NCBI GenBank assembly: GCA_000997385.1
Contig: LCBT01000007.1
Location: forward strand, 1 to 41,981
Source: Candidatus Daviesbacteria bacterium GW2011_GWA1_41_61
GTDB lineage: Bacteria; Patescibacteriota; Microgenomatia; Daviesbacterales; UBA10151
DNA: 41,981 nucleotides
Direction: 5' to 3'
The notes beneath the pieces were generated by a model, which worked only from the letters and a program-made list of their open reading frames with translations, was not told the origin of the DNA and made no database searches. Numbering within the stretch: position 1 is the first letter of the stretch; each line of letters starts with the position of its first letter. Shown in pieces: positions 18,201-24,510 of this stretch. The position numbers and the translations under genes were made by a program.

Positions 18201-19406
18201 AAAGCAAGGGTTAAAAAATCCCGCTCTGCTTATGAGAAACAAACTATTGGCGTTGTCTCCACTCAGCCGGGAATAATCCTTCAGGACGGTCCAGCCCAAG
18301 AAAGCAGCTATCCAATAGCTTTAGCAGGACAGGTTCCAGTCAAAGTATCTACTGAGTCCGGTGAGATTAAAGCCGGAGATTATCTAACCTCTTCTTCCCT
18401 ACCAGGTATAGCCATGAAGGCTACCAAACCTGGCCCAGTTATTGGAAAAGCTTTAGAAGACTTCCCAGCCAACTCAGCCAACACCTCGGATGGGGTGAAA
18501 CAAGGGAAAATTCTAGTCTTTATTAATACTTCCTTTGCTGATCCTTTAGATTTACTGGCTAATTTAACATTGGACTCCAAGGGCAACTTAGTTACCTCCT
18601 CTTCCGTCATCCTGGAGGGAGCGCAGCGACCGATAGGATCTGATTCTATCGCTTCTCCTTCGGCTTCACTCCAAAATGACGTTTTAAATCTCCAGTCCCA
18701 AGTAGCTTCTTTATCTGCCAGATTAACCCAACTGGAAGTCTCATCGTCATCCTGGAGGGAGTCTTCGACCGATAGGATCTCAAACACAGATTCTATCGCT
18801 TCGCCCGCCTCTGGCGTGGCTTCGCCTTCGGCTTCACTCCAAAATGACGTTTTAGGCCTAACTTCCCCAGATCTTCTCCTGGCTTCTGACTCAGCTCACC
18901 TGGGTGAATTCTCTGAGGCTACCATCTCCGGCTTACTCACCTCTTATGAAGGGATCTTCCAAAACTCCTTAAAATCTTTAGGTGAGACTTACCTGGGTAT
19001 TACTGGAGATTCCTTAAGTTCCTTAGGTACCCTCTACCTGCAAAACGGTCCCCTGGCAGGAAATATTGATTTCTTTAATAACCTCATCACAATAGATAAT
19101 AAAGGTAACATAATAGCTCAAAAAGTAACAACCAAACAGCTGGAGATTGATAACACTGATATTCTCTCAGCCAGCCTGGGATCAGGGAAAATCCCTGCCG
19201 GAAAAACCACAGTGGTAATCTTTACCACTGTGGTAGATACTAAATCCAAAGTCTTCTTAACTCCCAAAGCTTCCACCTCGGGTCAAACTCCTTATGTTAA
19301 AGCTATTAGTGGTGAAGTTAGCTTTACTGTTAGCTTAGACAAACCCCTAACTTATGATCTGCCCTTTGACTGGTGGATTGTAGATTCGACCAATAAGACT
19401 AATTAA
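12210..19406 (+). CDS. Giant surface protein 1: MerR-type HTH, linker, TM, beta-rich phage-tail-fibre-like repeats, G2-peptidase-like domain, coiled coil and conserved C-terminus
   Basis: YFYTISEAAALLGVSDKTLRNWEEQGKIFPKRTKGGSRRYHLAQLKKI; ILAITVFIITLVTTLITSSLML; YGGTGLTSYTKGDILYTSATDTLEKLNVGTSGQVLTVSSGIPGW; YPIALAGQVPVKVSTESGEIKAGDYLTSSSLPGIAMKA. Confidence 0.93.
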   Translation: MNNKNKTLSNDPQTEEFSKKYFYTISEAAALLGVSDKTLRNWEEQGKIFPKRTKGGSRRYHLAQLKKIITQNPKLTGKKTKACLKKISATVVAQPTLMETVEANSQKTEEIIRQEQQLEKERPIVYLPQDFPQTPALHIKRYHQETQLKKIYLSQLYQILAITVFIITLVTTLITSSLMLLHQTTPALTIPALISPFNSLALKILPAVSPGYLAQTDQTPGVEKFLTPGVNKGKAAVLAEETVTKYLEINSNTFLNGDLVVSRSVNGIEMTATTSGMIFADILSGSSLEVSGDVTLNQNLSTTSSPTFSSLNLSSLSLSSTSNQLVLGTGTTGTLTWAPTSSSKTLTLPDITDTLVSKTTTDTLSNKTIKSGDSNTISGSFSGITGLGTISTGTWNGTKIGTGYGGTGLTSYTKGDILYTSATDTLEKLNVGTSGQVLTVSSGIPGWANASGGVTSVNSLTGALTIAGAGINSISASGTTVTITGTEADTLAAVTARGATTSAAVTFSSTINSNTFSSTALTFAGATPAISASTAGTNINLDAGTSGKVVIAGSSTGDVDMAGGSSSTGCTVTNSSGTLTCAGDIIGGSTGTSGYWTRAGTSLSPSTAGDSITTSGGISTTGSGTLQIAGAVTFSSTVNSNTLTSTALTFAGTTPVISASTAATSLTVNPGAGGSLNLAGGSGSTGCTVDDTTGNFTCSGSITSGGGGDVGFWKRNSGTSTLSPVTTGDHISTSGNITSEGTGTITSGGLLTGQTGLTVTGGTISLNASSNYDTNINTGNSSGAISIGNSAAGAITLQSNAASVFHTPANTATAFRFTDGTNAYQTIDTRSTLSGVSAFTFAAGTAPTITSATNAEYTTATFTPPTITLTGVTQVTSGMDSILFNAPTITDSSAITVDQANTLTIAGAPIPAGSATITSASTLRIAAGAVAAGATNAYGLFVDAPTGGGSNYAAVFNTGNVGIGIATPAYKLDVATSTVSDRGINIANTAATGTNYGIYSSVTGAATTNYGGYFVSTGATTDYGLAVAALTGATSTGLDIGALSGTTADKGINIGAISGTGATGAGLTIGNISTTGTTNYGINLGTMTGGTTSNYQISTGTLTSATTTTNAQLNLGGVVTTGGTTNYGINIGALSGTGTTNYGVNVAALTSTGTTNYGLYLGGDSGAATTNYGLYLGTVSGATTNYGALLAGTWFTGGTATTTKPQLLVEPSGTTSTGWSTSGTGLGINSAQTFAGNLLDLQQAGLSTFKVAGVSTAVNGFTFTTAATGSPSTVSMAASGSDTNITLGIDSKGTGALNLGTGANAKTITIGNNTTSTALALTSGTGSQTFTSSVVSGTTTTSGFVFTDNTTLTGTEAYIGSTGVTSGTLLNIGTGAANTFSSGKLLSLTTTSTGLTSGSLASFDWSPTGTTNIYATGDLVSISTGNAYAFVGNLLNIKSQGSSVFSVSDTTMTSALPANFTSAGDVAVAYDLNFTNPTASFIKSSAPLYLQAGETFNSSDLILRTFNQGSIVLDSAITTGTGVDMSNTTLTTGTGVNITSTTLTSGKLLNIGPTFAGAAVTGYGEYINGADSTTAANTDYQLYSTLALTGNAAKTGIGLYSTVTSSSTTGDTLIGLDLATSATGALAATQTRTVYGLRSQPASTAVTANADDTLNLYGSYLAPSSTLATAGTTNVYGEYITTTASHNADAGTVNQYGLYIANGTSSTNGTSLKTMLYVASPTGADTNYAAVFAGGNVGIGDTSPAALLSVGSGDLFQVNTNGSITQAQSAVSGGQIALSLTPGAHTTMTAEASDIAVLAHTDTITAGFTNQRFNRFMQPTISAASSLTVTNAATLYVENAPAVAASAVITNPYALWVDAGASRFDGAVGFGAQQTFTDSDATPDVSAGTHFITNTTTFTITDFDAGSGTLSAGHIIFVESNGAITYDCTPFVNLNCGAADIVTAAKDLTVWIYDGTDWTLVNWMKNSGTQTGLDLAEVYVSTENLEAGDVVSIDQDQKARVKKSRSAYEKQTIGVVSTQPGIILQDGPAQESSYPIALAGQVPVKVSTESGEIKAGDYLTSSSLPGIAMKATKPGPVIGKALEDFPANSANTSDGVKQGKILVFINTSFADPLDLLANLTLDSKGNLVTSSSVILEGAQRPIGSDSIASPSASLQNDVLNLQSQVASLSARLTQLEVSSSSWRESSTDRISNTDSIASPASGVASPSASLQNDVLGLTSPDLLLASDSAHLGEFSEATISGLLTSYEGIFQNSLKSLGETYLGITGDSLSSLGTLYLQNGPLAGNIDFFNNLITIDNKGNIIAQKVTTKQLEIDNTDILSASLGSGKIPAGKTTVVIFTTVVDTKSKVFLTPKASTSGQTPYVKAISGEVSFTVSLDKPLTYDLPFDWWIVDSTNKTN
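12863..12899. repeat. In-frame 13-bp perfect palindrome arms inside giant 1 (TPGVEKFLTPGVN)
   Basis: AACACCAGGGGTT-gagaagttttt-AACCCCTGGTGTT. Confidence 0.9.
15175..15785 (+). repeat. Imperfect tandem protein repeat (TTNYGxxxxxxxGxx units) in giant 1
   Basis: TTNYGINLGTMTGG / TTNYGINIGALSGTG / TTNYGVNVAALTSTG / TTNYGLYLGGDSGAA / TTNYGLYLGTVSGA / TTNYGALLAG. Confidence 0.85.
18604..18680. repeat. Compound palindromic element, copy 1, in frame inside giant 1
   Basis: GTCATCCTGGAG...CGATAGgatctgattCTATCG...CTCCAAAATGAC. Confidence 0.8.
18744..18850. repeat. Compound palindromic element, copy 2, with an extra internal segment containing a CGCC/GGCG hairpin
   Basis: tCATCCTGGAGGGAGTCTTCGACCGATAGGATC...GATTCTATCGCTTCG[CCCGCCTCTGGCGTGGCTTCG]CCTTCGGCTTCACTCCAAAATGAC. 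Confidence 0.75.
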
Positions 19407-19412
19407 ACCAAT

Positions 19413-19991
19413 ATGACAAATTTGACCAATCCTAAAAAGCCCGGAGGCTATCAAAACCTAATAATTTATCAACAGGCAGTAATTATCTTTGATCTAACTG
19501 TACTTTTCTGCAAAACATATTTGACTCATAAGTCTAATATGACCAATTTGTCTTATAGAACCATTGATCAAATGATCCAGGCAGTCAGATCGGGCAAGCA
19601 AAATATTGTGGAAGGTTCTTTAGAAAAAAGCCTCAAGATGAACATTAAGCTGACCGGAGTAGCCAGGGCCAGCTTTGGAGAGCTCTTAGAAGACTACAAG
19701 GACTTCTTAAGAACTAATAACCTTAAGCTCTGGGACAAGGAAGATCCCCGGGTTCTTAAGATTCGCGCTCTCCGAGTCTCTCTTAATGAGACTAATAAGT
19801 CTAATTGGACCCATTGGACCAATAACCCAGAAAGCTTCTGTAACCTGCTAATCACCCTTATCAACAAGGAAAACTATCTCTTAGATAAGATGCTCAAAGT
19901 TTTAGAAGAAAAGTTTATCTCTGAAGGAGGCTATTCAGAAAACCTCTTTAAAAGACGTCTCGCCTTTCGTGAGGGAAAATTAGACAAATGA
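19413..19991 (+). CDS. Four-helix-bundle protein (S23 / 23S rRNA intervening-sequence protein family, Avd-like), copy 1
   Basis: YQNLIIYQQAVIIFDLTV...RTIDQMIQAVRSGKQNIVEGS...GELLEDYKDFLR...LLDKMLKVLEEKFISEGGYSENLFKRR. Confidence 0.85.
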   Translation: MTNLTNPKKPGGYQNLIIYQQAVIIFDLTVLFCKTYLTHKSNMTNLSYRTIDQMIQAVRSGKQNIVEGSLEKSLKMNIKLTGVARASFGELLEDYKDFLRTNNLKLWDKEDPRVLKIRALRVSLNETNKSNWTHWTNNPESFCNLLITLINKENYLLDKMLKVLEEKFISEGGYSENLFKRRLAFREGKLDK

Positions 19992-20167
19992 GACTAATTC
20001 GACGTATTAGACTAATCAAACCAATTTTCTTTTTCTTTTCTGCTGTTTTAGTGGCTGGAGCCTTAATCTTCCTTTTTTCCTACTTTTCTAAACCAGCCCA
20101 AGCTTCCTGGCCTCCGGCTCTACGAGCCGTAGGCTCGGAGAGTTTGATGAACATAAACTATGAATAA
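19988..20167 (+). pseudogene. Truncated duplicate of the LamG protein signal peptide, interrupted before/at the GIY-YIG cassette
   Basis: Frame: MRLIRRIRLIKPIFFFFSAVLVAGALIFLFSYFSKPAQASW|PPALRAVGSE... versus GFIFPAILVASALIFLYGYFFSAKVGAAWFDENW of the 20411 ORF. Confidence 0.7.
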
Positions 20168-20414
20168 ATACTACGTGTATCTATTAAAAAGTTTAAAAGA
20201 CGGAAACTACTATATTGGGCAAACAGATAATATAGAAAAGAGATTAAAAAATCACAATGCTGGTTATAATAAATCTACTAAATATAGAGTGCCACTTATT
20301 CTCATAGGTTATGAGGAATATCCAAATCAGTCATTAGCAAGATGGAGAGAATACGAATTAAAACATAGCGCACATAAAAGACAAAAGTTGATCAGTCATC
20401 TAATAGAAAAATGA
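20160..20414 (+). CDS. GIY-YIG domain protein (UPF0213/YhbQ-like), copy 1
   Basis: YYVYLLKSLKDGNYYIGQTDNIEKRLKNHNAG...RWREYELK. Confidence 0.9.
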   Translation: MNKYYVYLLKSLKDGNYYIGQTDNIEKRLKNHNAGYNKSTKYRVPLILIGYEEYPNQSLARWREYELKHSAHKRQKLISHLIEK

Positions 20415-23149
20415 CAAAATTACCTAAAAATATATTCATAAAGATTTTCAAAAAAGCTGGGTTTATCTTCCCAGCTATTTTAGTGGCTAGCGCTCTTATC
20501 TTTCTATATGGTTATTTCTTCTCTGCTAAGGTAGGAGCTGCCTGGTTTGATGAAAACTGGCTTTACAGGCAGGCTATTACTATGACAGTTACTTCTTCCT
20601 CCTCTGATATCTCTAATTTAGAAACGCTTTTGACTGTAAATACCTCTACCTTAGGTTCTTCTAAACTTCAATCTGCCTGCCAAGACTTAAGATTTACCTC
20701 TACAGGGGGTAAAGCCCTCCCCTACTATCTAGCTTCCTCTTGTGATAACTCTACTACCACTGCTGTTAAAATCTGGGTTCAAGCAGATTTAGTTCCCAAA
20801 AACACCACCACTTACACCCTCTATATGTACTACGGCAACCCAACAGCACAAGCCGGATCAGACTCTAACAAATTCAGGCTATTCAATGGGTTGGTTGGGT
20901 ATTGGAATATGAATGAAGCTTCCTGGACAGGTGACTGTTCCACCGCTACTGTTAAAGACCTGTCTGGAAATGCTAATAATGGCACAGCCTGCCCCAATAC
21001 ATCTGCCCCAACAATTACCTCATCAGGAAAATATGCCAACGCCGGCACCTTTGATGGCAGTAATGACACCGTTTCTATCCCGGACACAGATAATATTGAC
21101 TTTGCTTATAATCAAAATTTCTCCCTATCTTTTTGGGTTAAAGATGGCGGTACTAACGCAAACGGGGATGCGATCGTTGAAAAATGGAGCGGTACTGGAG
21201 GATATTCTTATGTGTTCCGGTTTCAAGGCAATTCTATATTGTTTGGTCGTTATGATGGGACAAACAATCCCTTTCCTATAGGATCAACTGCCATTACAGG
21301 GGGAACCTGGCACCATGTAATAGGAGTAAAAGATGGTTCTACTTTAAGGTTATACATTGATGGAGCTGCCGACGGTACGGCTTCGGATACCACTACCGGC
21401 ACTACTACCAACGCTTCAGCCGTGTTTATTGCCTCTCGTGGGGGCACTGGACAATATTATAAAGGTGATGTTGACGAGCTTCGTATCTATAACCGTGCCT
21501 TTTCTGCTTCTGAAGTTACCCAGCTTTACAATGACTCCACTTCTTCTATCCTGACTGCTGTCCAGGGCCAGGCTGTTCCTTCCACCTCTTTTGCCACAGA
21601 GGAGCAAGGCCCGGGACCGGCAGCTTACTGGAAATTTGATGACGGACAAGGAACAACAACTCAAGATTCAGCGCCTAGTAACAATGATGGAATTTTATCA
21701 GGCACCACCAAACCCACCTGGACTACAGAAGATCAATGTATTAGTGGAAAATGCCTATATTTTAATGGCTCAACTGCCTATACTGCCGTTTCCGATAATA
21801 CTGCCCTAAAACCAGCTAATATCACTGTCTCTACTTGGGTTCGTACTCCAGGAGTAGCAAATAGCTTTATCTTCTATAAATACAACCCTAGCAGTCCTTA
21901 TCAAGGCTATGGCCTTGCCCTAGATGCATCTAACAATCCTCGGTTTTGGGTTGGAGGAAATGCCTGGACTGCGGGAACAATAGCGGTAAATGATAATAAG
22001 TGGCATTACTTAGTTGCAACTTATGACGGTACGAATGTAAGAATTTATATCGACGGAGTCCTAAATAAAACAAATGCGCAAACGGCAACTTTGTCTTATA
22101 CGATCAATGCAACCATAGGGGCTGCTAATAGTGGTGCTTCTGATATTTTTAAGGGTTACATCGATGAGCTGAAAATTTATTCTTATGCCCGGACTGCTGC
22201 TCAGGTCAAGCAGGATTACCTGGCTGGCAAAGCTAATGCCGGGACAAAACAAGGAACATCTGCTGTTTTAGGTTCTAAACCAGAAGATTGGTTATCAAAT
22301 GGCCTGGTAGGCTACTGGAAAATGAATGAGACAGCTGCTAATACTTGTACTGGTGGAGTAAACGATAGCTGTGATTCATCTGGAAACAGTAGAGATGGTG
22401 CCTGGAACGGTAATACTGCCAATACTACTGGTAAATATGGTAATGGAACCTCTTATGATGGCACAGGAGATTATATCAGCATGGGAAATGTCTTAAGCTT
22501 TGAAAGAACTAACCCCTTTTCTATTGGTGTTTGGGTAAAATCAGCTGCTGGGGGTTCAGGAGAGTTTGTCGTCGCCAAATGGGATAATGATAATGCTGGA
22601 GAAGGTTATGGAGTTACTATCAACGCTAATGGCACCATTTCTTTTCACTTAGCCAACAACCAAAGCACCAATGCTATCGATGTAACAGGTAATGTTAATG
22701 TCCGTGATAACACCTGGCATAATATATTTGTAACCTATGATGGCTCCTCAAATGCCAATGGAGTCAAGATTTATTCTGATGGAACACAAAATATCGGCAC
22801 AATTAGTAATAACAGCTTAACAGCTACCACTGTTTCTGCTGATCCTTTCCAACTTGGTTGTCGAGAAGGTTGTAGTTTTAGTGATTTTAATGGTTCTATT
22901 GACGAAACCCGTATTTATAACCGGGCTCTTTCCCCCAAAGAAGTTTCTGATCTATATAACTGGGCTCCAGGGCCTAAAGTCCAACTAAACATGGAGGAAG
23001 GTTCCGGCACCTCAGCCAATGATTCCTCAGGCAATTCCAACAACGGCACAGTGAATAGTAGTACCTGGACTACAGGAAAATATGGGAAAGGAGTGCAGAT
23101 AAATGGCTCATCCGGGTCTAATATATCAATCCCAGATTTTAGTTATTAA
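20411..23149 (+). CDS. Secreted DUF2341 plus LamG (concanavalin A-like) multidomain protein; ends in mid-LamG domain
   Basis: Signal peptide; WLYRQAITMTVTSSSSD...YYLASSCD; repeated NFSLSFWVKDGG...WHHVIGVKDGSTLRLYIDG...GDVDELRIYNRAFSASEV LamG pattern; ends ...NGSSGSNISIPDFSY*. Confidence 0.9.
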   Translation: MTKLPKNIFIKIFKKAGFIFPAILVASALIFLYGYFFSAKVGAAWFDENWLYRQAITMTVTSSSSDISNLETLLTVNTSTLGSSKLQSACQDLRFTSTGGKALPYYLASSCDNSTTTAVKIWVQADLVPKNTTTYTLYMYYGNPTAQAGSDSNKFRLFNGLVGYWNMNEASWTGDCSTATVKDLSGNANNGTACPNTSAPTITSSGKYANAGTFDGSNDTVSIPDTDNIDFAYNQNFSLSFWVKDGGTNANGDAIVEKWSGTGGYSYVFRFQGNSILFGRYDGTNNPFPIGSTAITGGTWHHVIGVKDGSTLRLYIDGAADGTASDTTTGTTTNASAVFIASRGGTGQYYKGDVDELRIYNRAFSASEVTQLYNDSTSSILTAVQGQAVPSTSFATEEQGPGPAAYWKFDDGQGTTTQDSAPSNNDGILSGTTKPTWTTEDQCISGKCLYFNGSTAYTAVSDNTALKPANITVSTWVRTPGVANSFIFYKYNPSSPYQGYGLALDASNNPRFWVGGNAWTAGTIAVNDNKWHYLVATYDGTNVRIYIDGVLNKTNAQTATLSYTINATIGAANSGASDIFKGYIDELKIYSYARTAAQVKQDYLAGKANAGTKQGTSAVLGSKPEDWLSNGLVGYWKMNETAANTCTGGVNDSCDSSGNSRDGAWNGNTANTTGKYGNGTSYDGTGDYISMGNVLSFERTNPFSIGVWVKSAAGGSGEFVVAKWDNDNAGEGYGVTINANGTISFHLANNQSTNAIDVTGNVNVRDNTWHNIFVTYDGSSNANGVKIYSDGTQNIGTISNNSLTATTVSADPFQLGCREGCSFSDFNGSIDETRIYNRALSPKEVSDLYNWAPGPKVQLNMEEGSGTSANDSSGNSNNGTVNSSTWTTGKYGKGVQINGSSGSNISIPDFSY

Positions 23150-23151
23150 TT

Positions 23152-23811
23152 ATGGATAAAAAACAGGTTTTAAAATTAAAGGGCAAAACAGCGGTTTTTA
23201 TTGATTGGGCCAATGTTTATGGGTGGAAAAAATCTCTTAAAAAAGAGGTTGATCCGGAAAAACTATTTGGCTATTTTAAAAAATACCCGCAAGTTGAAGA
23301 AATAAATTTCTATTATGGTAAAGATAAGCATCCTAAATCAAAGCAGTTTCTAAAGAAAATGGAGGAAGTTGGGTTCCGAGTAATCAGCAAAGAGGTCAAG
23401 TATATTCCTGTAAGTCTTGATTCATCTCACTTCCGTAATATTGCTAAAGAAGTAAAAACCTCGCTTATTGCGACAAGTACCTTAAAAACCGAAGAAGTAG
23501 AACAACTTTTACAAATCCTCAGTAAAAAGATTTTACGCAGAAAATGCGATTTTGATATTGAGATTGTTATGGACGTATACCGTTGCCTGCAAACAATTGA
23601 TACCTATATTTTATTTTCCGGTGATGGGGATTTTGCGCCCTTATATAATCTTTTGATTCGTCTTAAAAAACAGGTAATTATTATATTTGCCCACGGTCAT
23701 CTTGGAAAAGAAATATATCAAATTAAACAGGGAATTTTTACTAAAGCTGTAGATAAATTGAATATGGATCTGTTTAGAAAAAATACCCCCCCGGTTTCCC
23801 GAGGGGCGTGA
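23152..23811 (+). CDS. NYN-domain (PIN-like, LabA/DUF88 family) protein
   Basis: KTAVFIDWANVYGWKKSL...TYILFSGDGDFAPLYNLLIRLKKQVIIIFAHGHLGKEI. Confidence 0.88.
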   Translation: MDKKQVLKLKGKTAVFIDWANVYGWKKSLKKEVDPEKLFGYFKKYPQVEEINFYYGKDKHPKSKQFLKKMEEVGFRVISKEVKYIPVSLDSSHFRNIAKEVKTSLIATSTLKTEEVEQLLQILSKKILRRKCDFDIEIVMDVYRCLQTIDTYILFSGDGDFAPLYNLLIRLKKQVIIIFAHGHLGKEIYQIKQGIFTKAVDKLNMDLFRKNTPPVSRGA

Positions 23812-23860
23812 TTGTTTGTAGTATAACATATGGCTAAATTTTTGTCAAATAACAAGCTAA

Positions 23861-23908
23861 ATTGGAACATCAGGGTCTAATGTTAGTGTGCCTGATTTTG
23901 CATATTAA
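23861..23908 (+). pseudogene. Remnant of a second LamG segment (IGTSGSNVSVPDFAY*)
   Basis: Near-repeat of the preceding LamG ORF end (INGSSGSNISIPDFSY*) on the other side of the NYN gene. Confidence 0.75.
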
Positions 23909-23913
23909 AAAAT

Positions 23914-24510
23914 ATGAAAAACCGTCATTCAATCAGATTAAAATGGTTTGATTATACATCCAACGGGGCATATTTTGTAACCATTTGCACCCAAAACAGG
24001 GAATATTTGTTTGGGGATGTTGTAAACAGGAAAATGGAAACCAATACCCTGGGTAATTTGGTGGTTTCAATTTGGGAATCATTACCAGACCGGTTTCCGG
24101 TAATAATTGATACATATCAAATCATGCCCAATCATTTTCATGGAATAATCATCATTGATAATTCTGTAGGGGCACCCCTCGTGGGTGCCCTGGACCTAGG
24201 GCGGGTACAAGACCCGCCCCTACGGAAAATCACATTGGGAAATATTATTGCATATTTTAAATATCAATCAACAAAACAAATTAATAATGTAGGGGTCGGG
24301 TATTCCGACCCCAATAACATTGGGCGGGAAAACAATAACATTAGGCGGGAAAACCCCGCCCCTACAGAATATCAAAAAATATTTCAACGTAATTATTACG
24401 AACATATCATTAGGAATGAAAAAGACCTAAACAAAATATCCCAATATATTATGGATAACCCATTAATGTGGGAAAGGGACCGGAATAATCCGGAAAATAT
24501 CTATGTTTAA
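23914..24510 (+). CDS. REP-associated tyrosine (Y1) transposase
   Basis: IRLKWFDYTSNGAYFVTICTQNREYLFGDV...QIMPNHFHGIIII...FQRNYYEHIIRNEKDLNKISQYIMDNPLMWERD. Confidence 0.92.
   Translation: MKNRHSIRLKWFDYTSNGAYFVTICTQNREYLFGDVVNRKMETNTLGNLVVSIWESLPDRFPVIIDTYQIMPNHFHGIIIIDNSVGAPLVGALDLGRVQDPPLRKITLGNIIAYFKYQSTKQINNVGVGYSDPNNIGRENNNIRRENPAPTEYQKIFQRNYYEHIIRNEKDLNKISQYIMDNPLMWERDRNNPENIYV
24166..24223. repeat. REP-like compound palindrome inside the Y1 transposase ORF, element 1
   Basis: GTAGGGGC...GCCCCTAC ends with inner hairpins GGGGCACCC/GGGTGCCC and GGGCGGGT/ACCCGCCC. Confidence 0.9.
24289..24365. repeat. REP-like compound palindrome inside the Y1 transposase ORF, element 2
   Basis: GTAGGGG...CCCCTAC ends; inner GGGGTCGG/CCGACCCC hairpin; tandem AATAACATTrGGCGGGAAAAC. 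Confidence 0.88.

Noticed and set aside
13178-18787. Long minus-strand ORFs antisense to giant 1 (e.g. 13442-13942, 13991-14521, 15764-16273)
   Set aside because: Low-complexity P/V/E-rich translations expected from the antisense of Thr/Gly/Ser-rich codons; no recognisable domain or start context.
12210-19406. Prophage tail-fibre gene
   Set aside because: Tail-fibre-like repeats are present, but there is an N-terminal HTH plus TM and no phage structural, terminase or lysis genes nearby.
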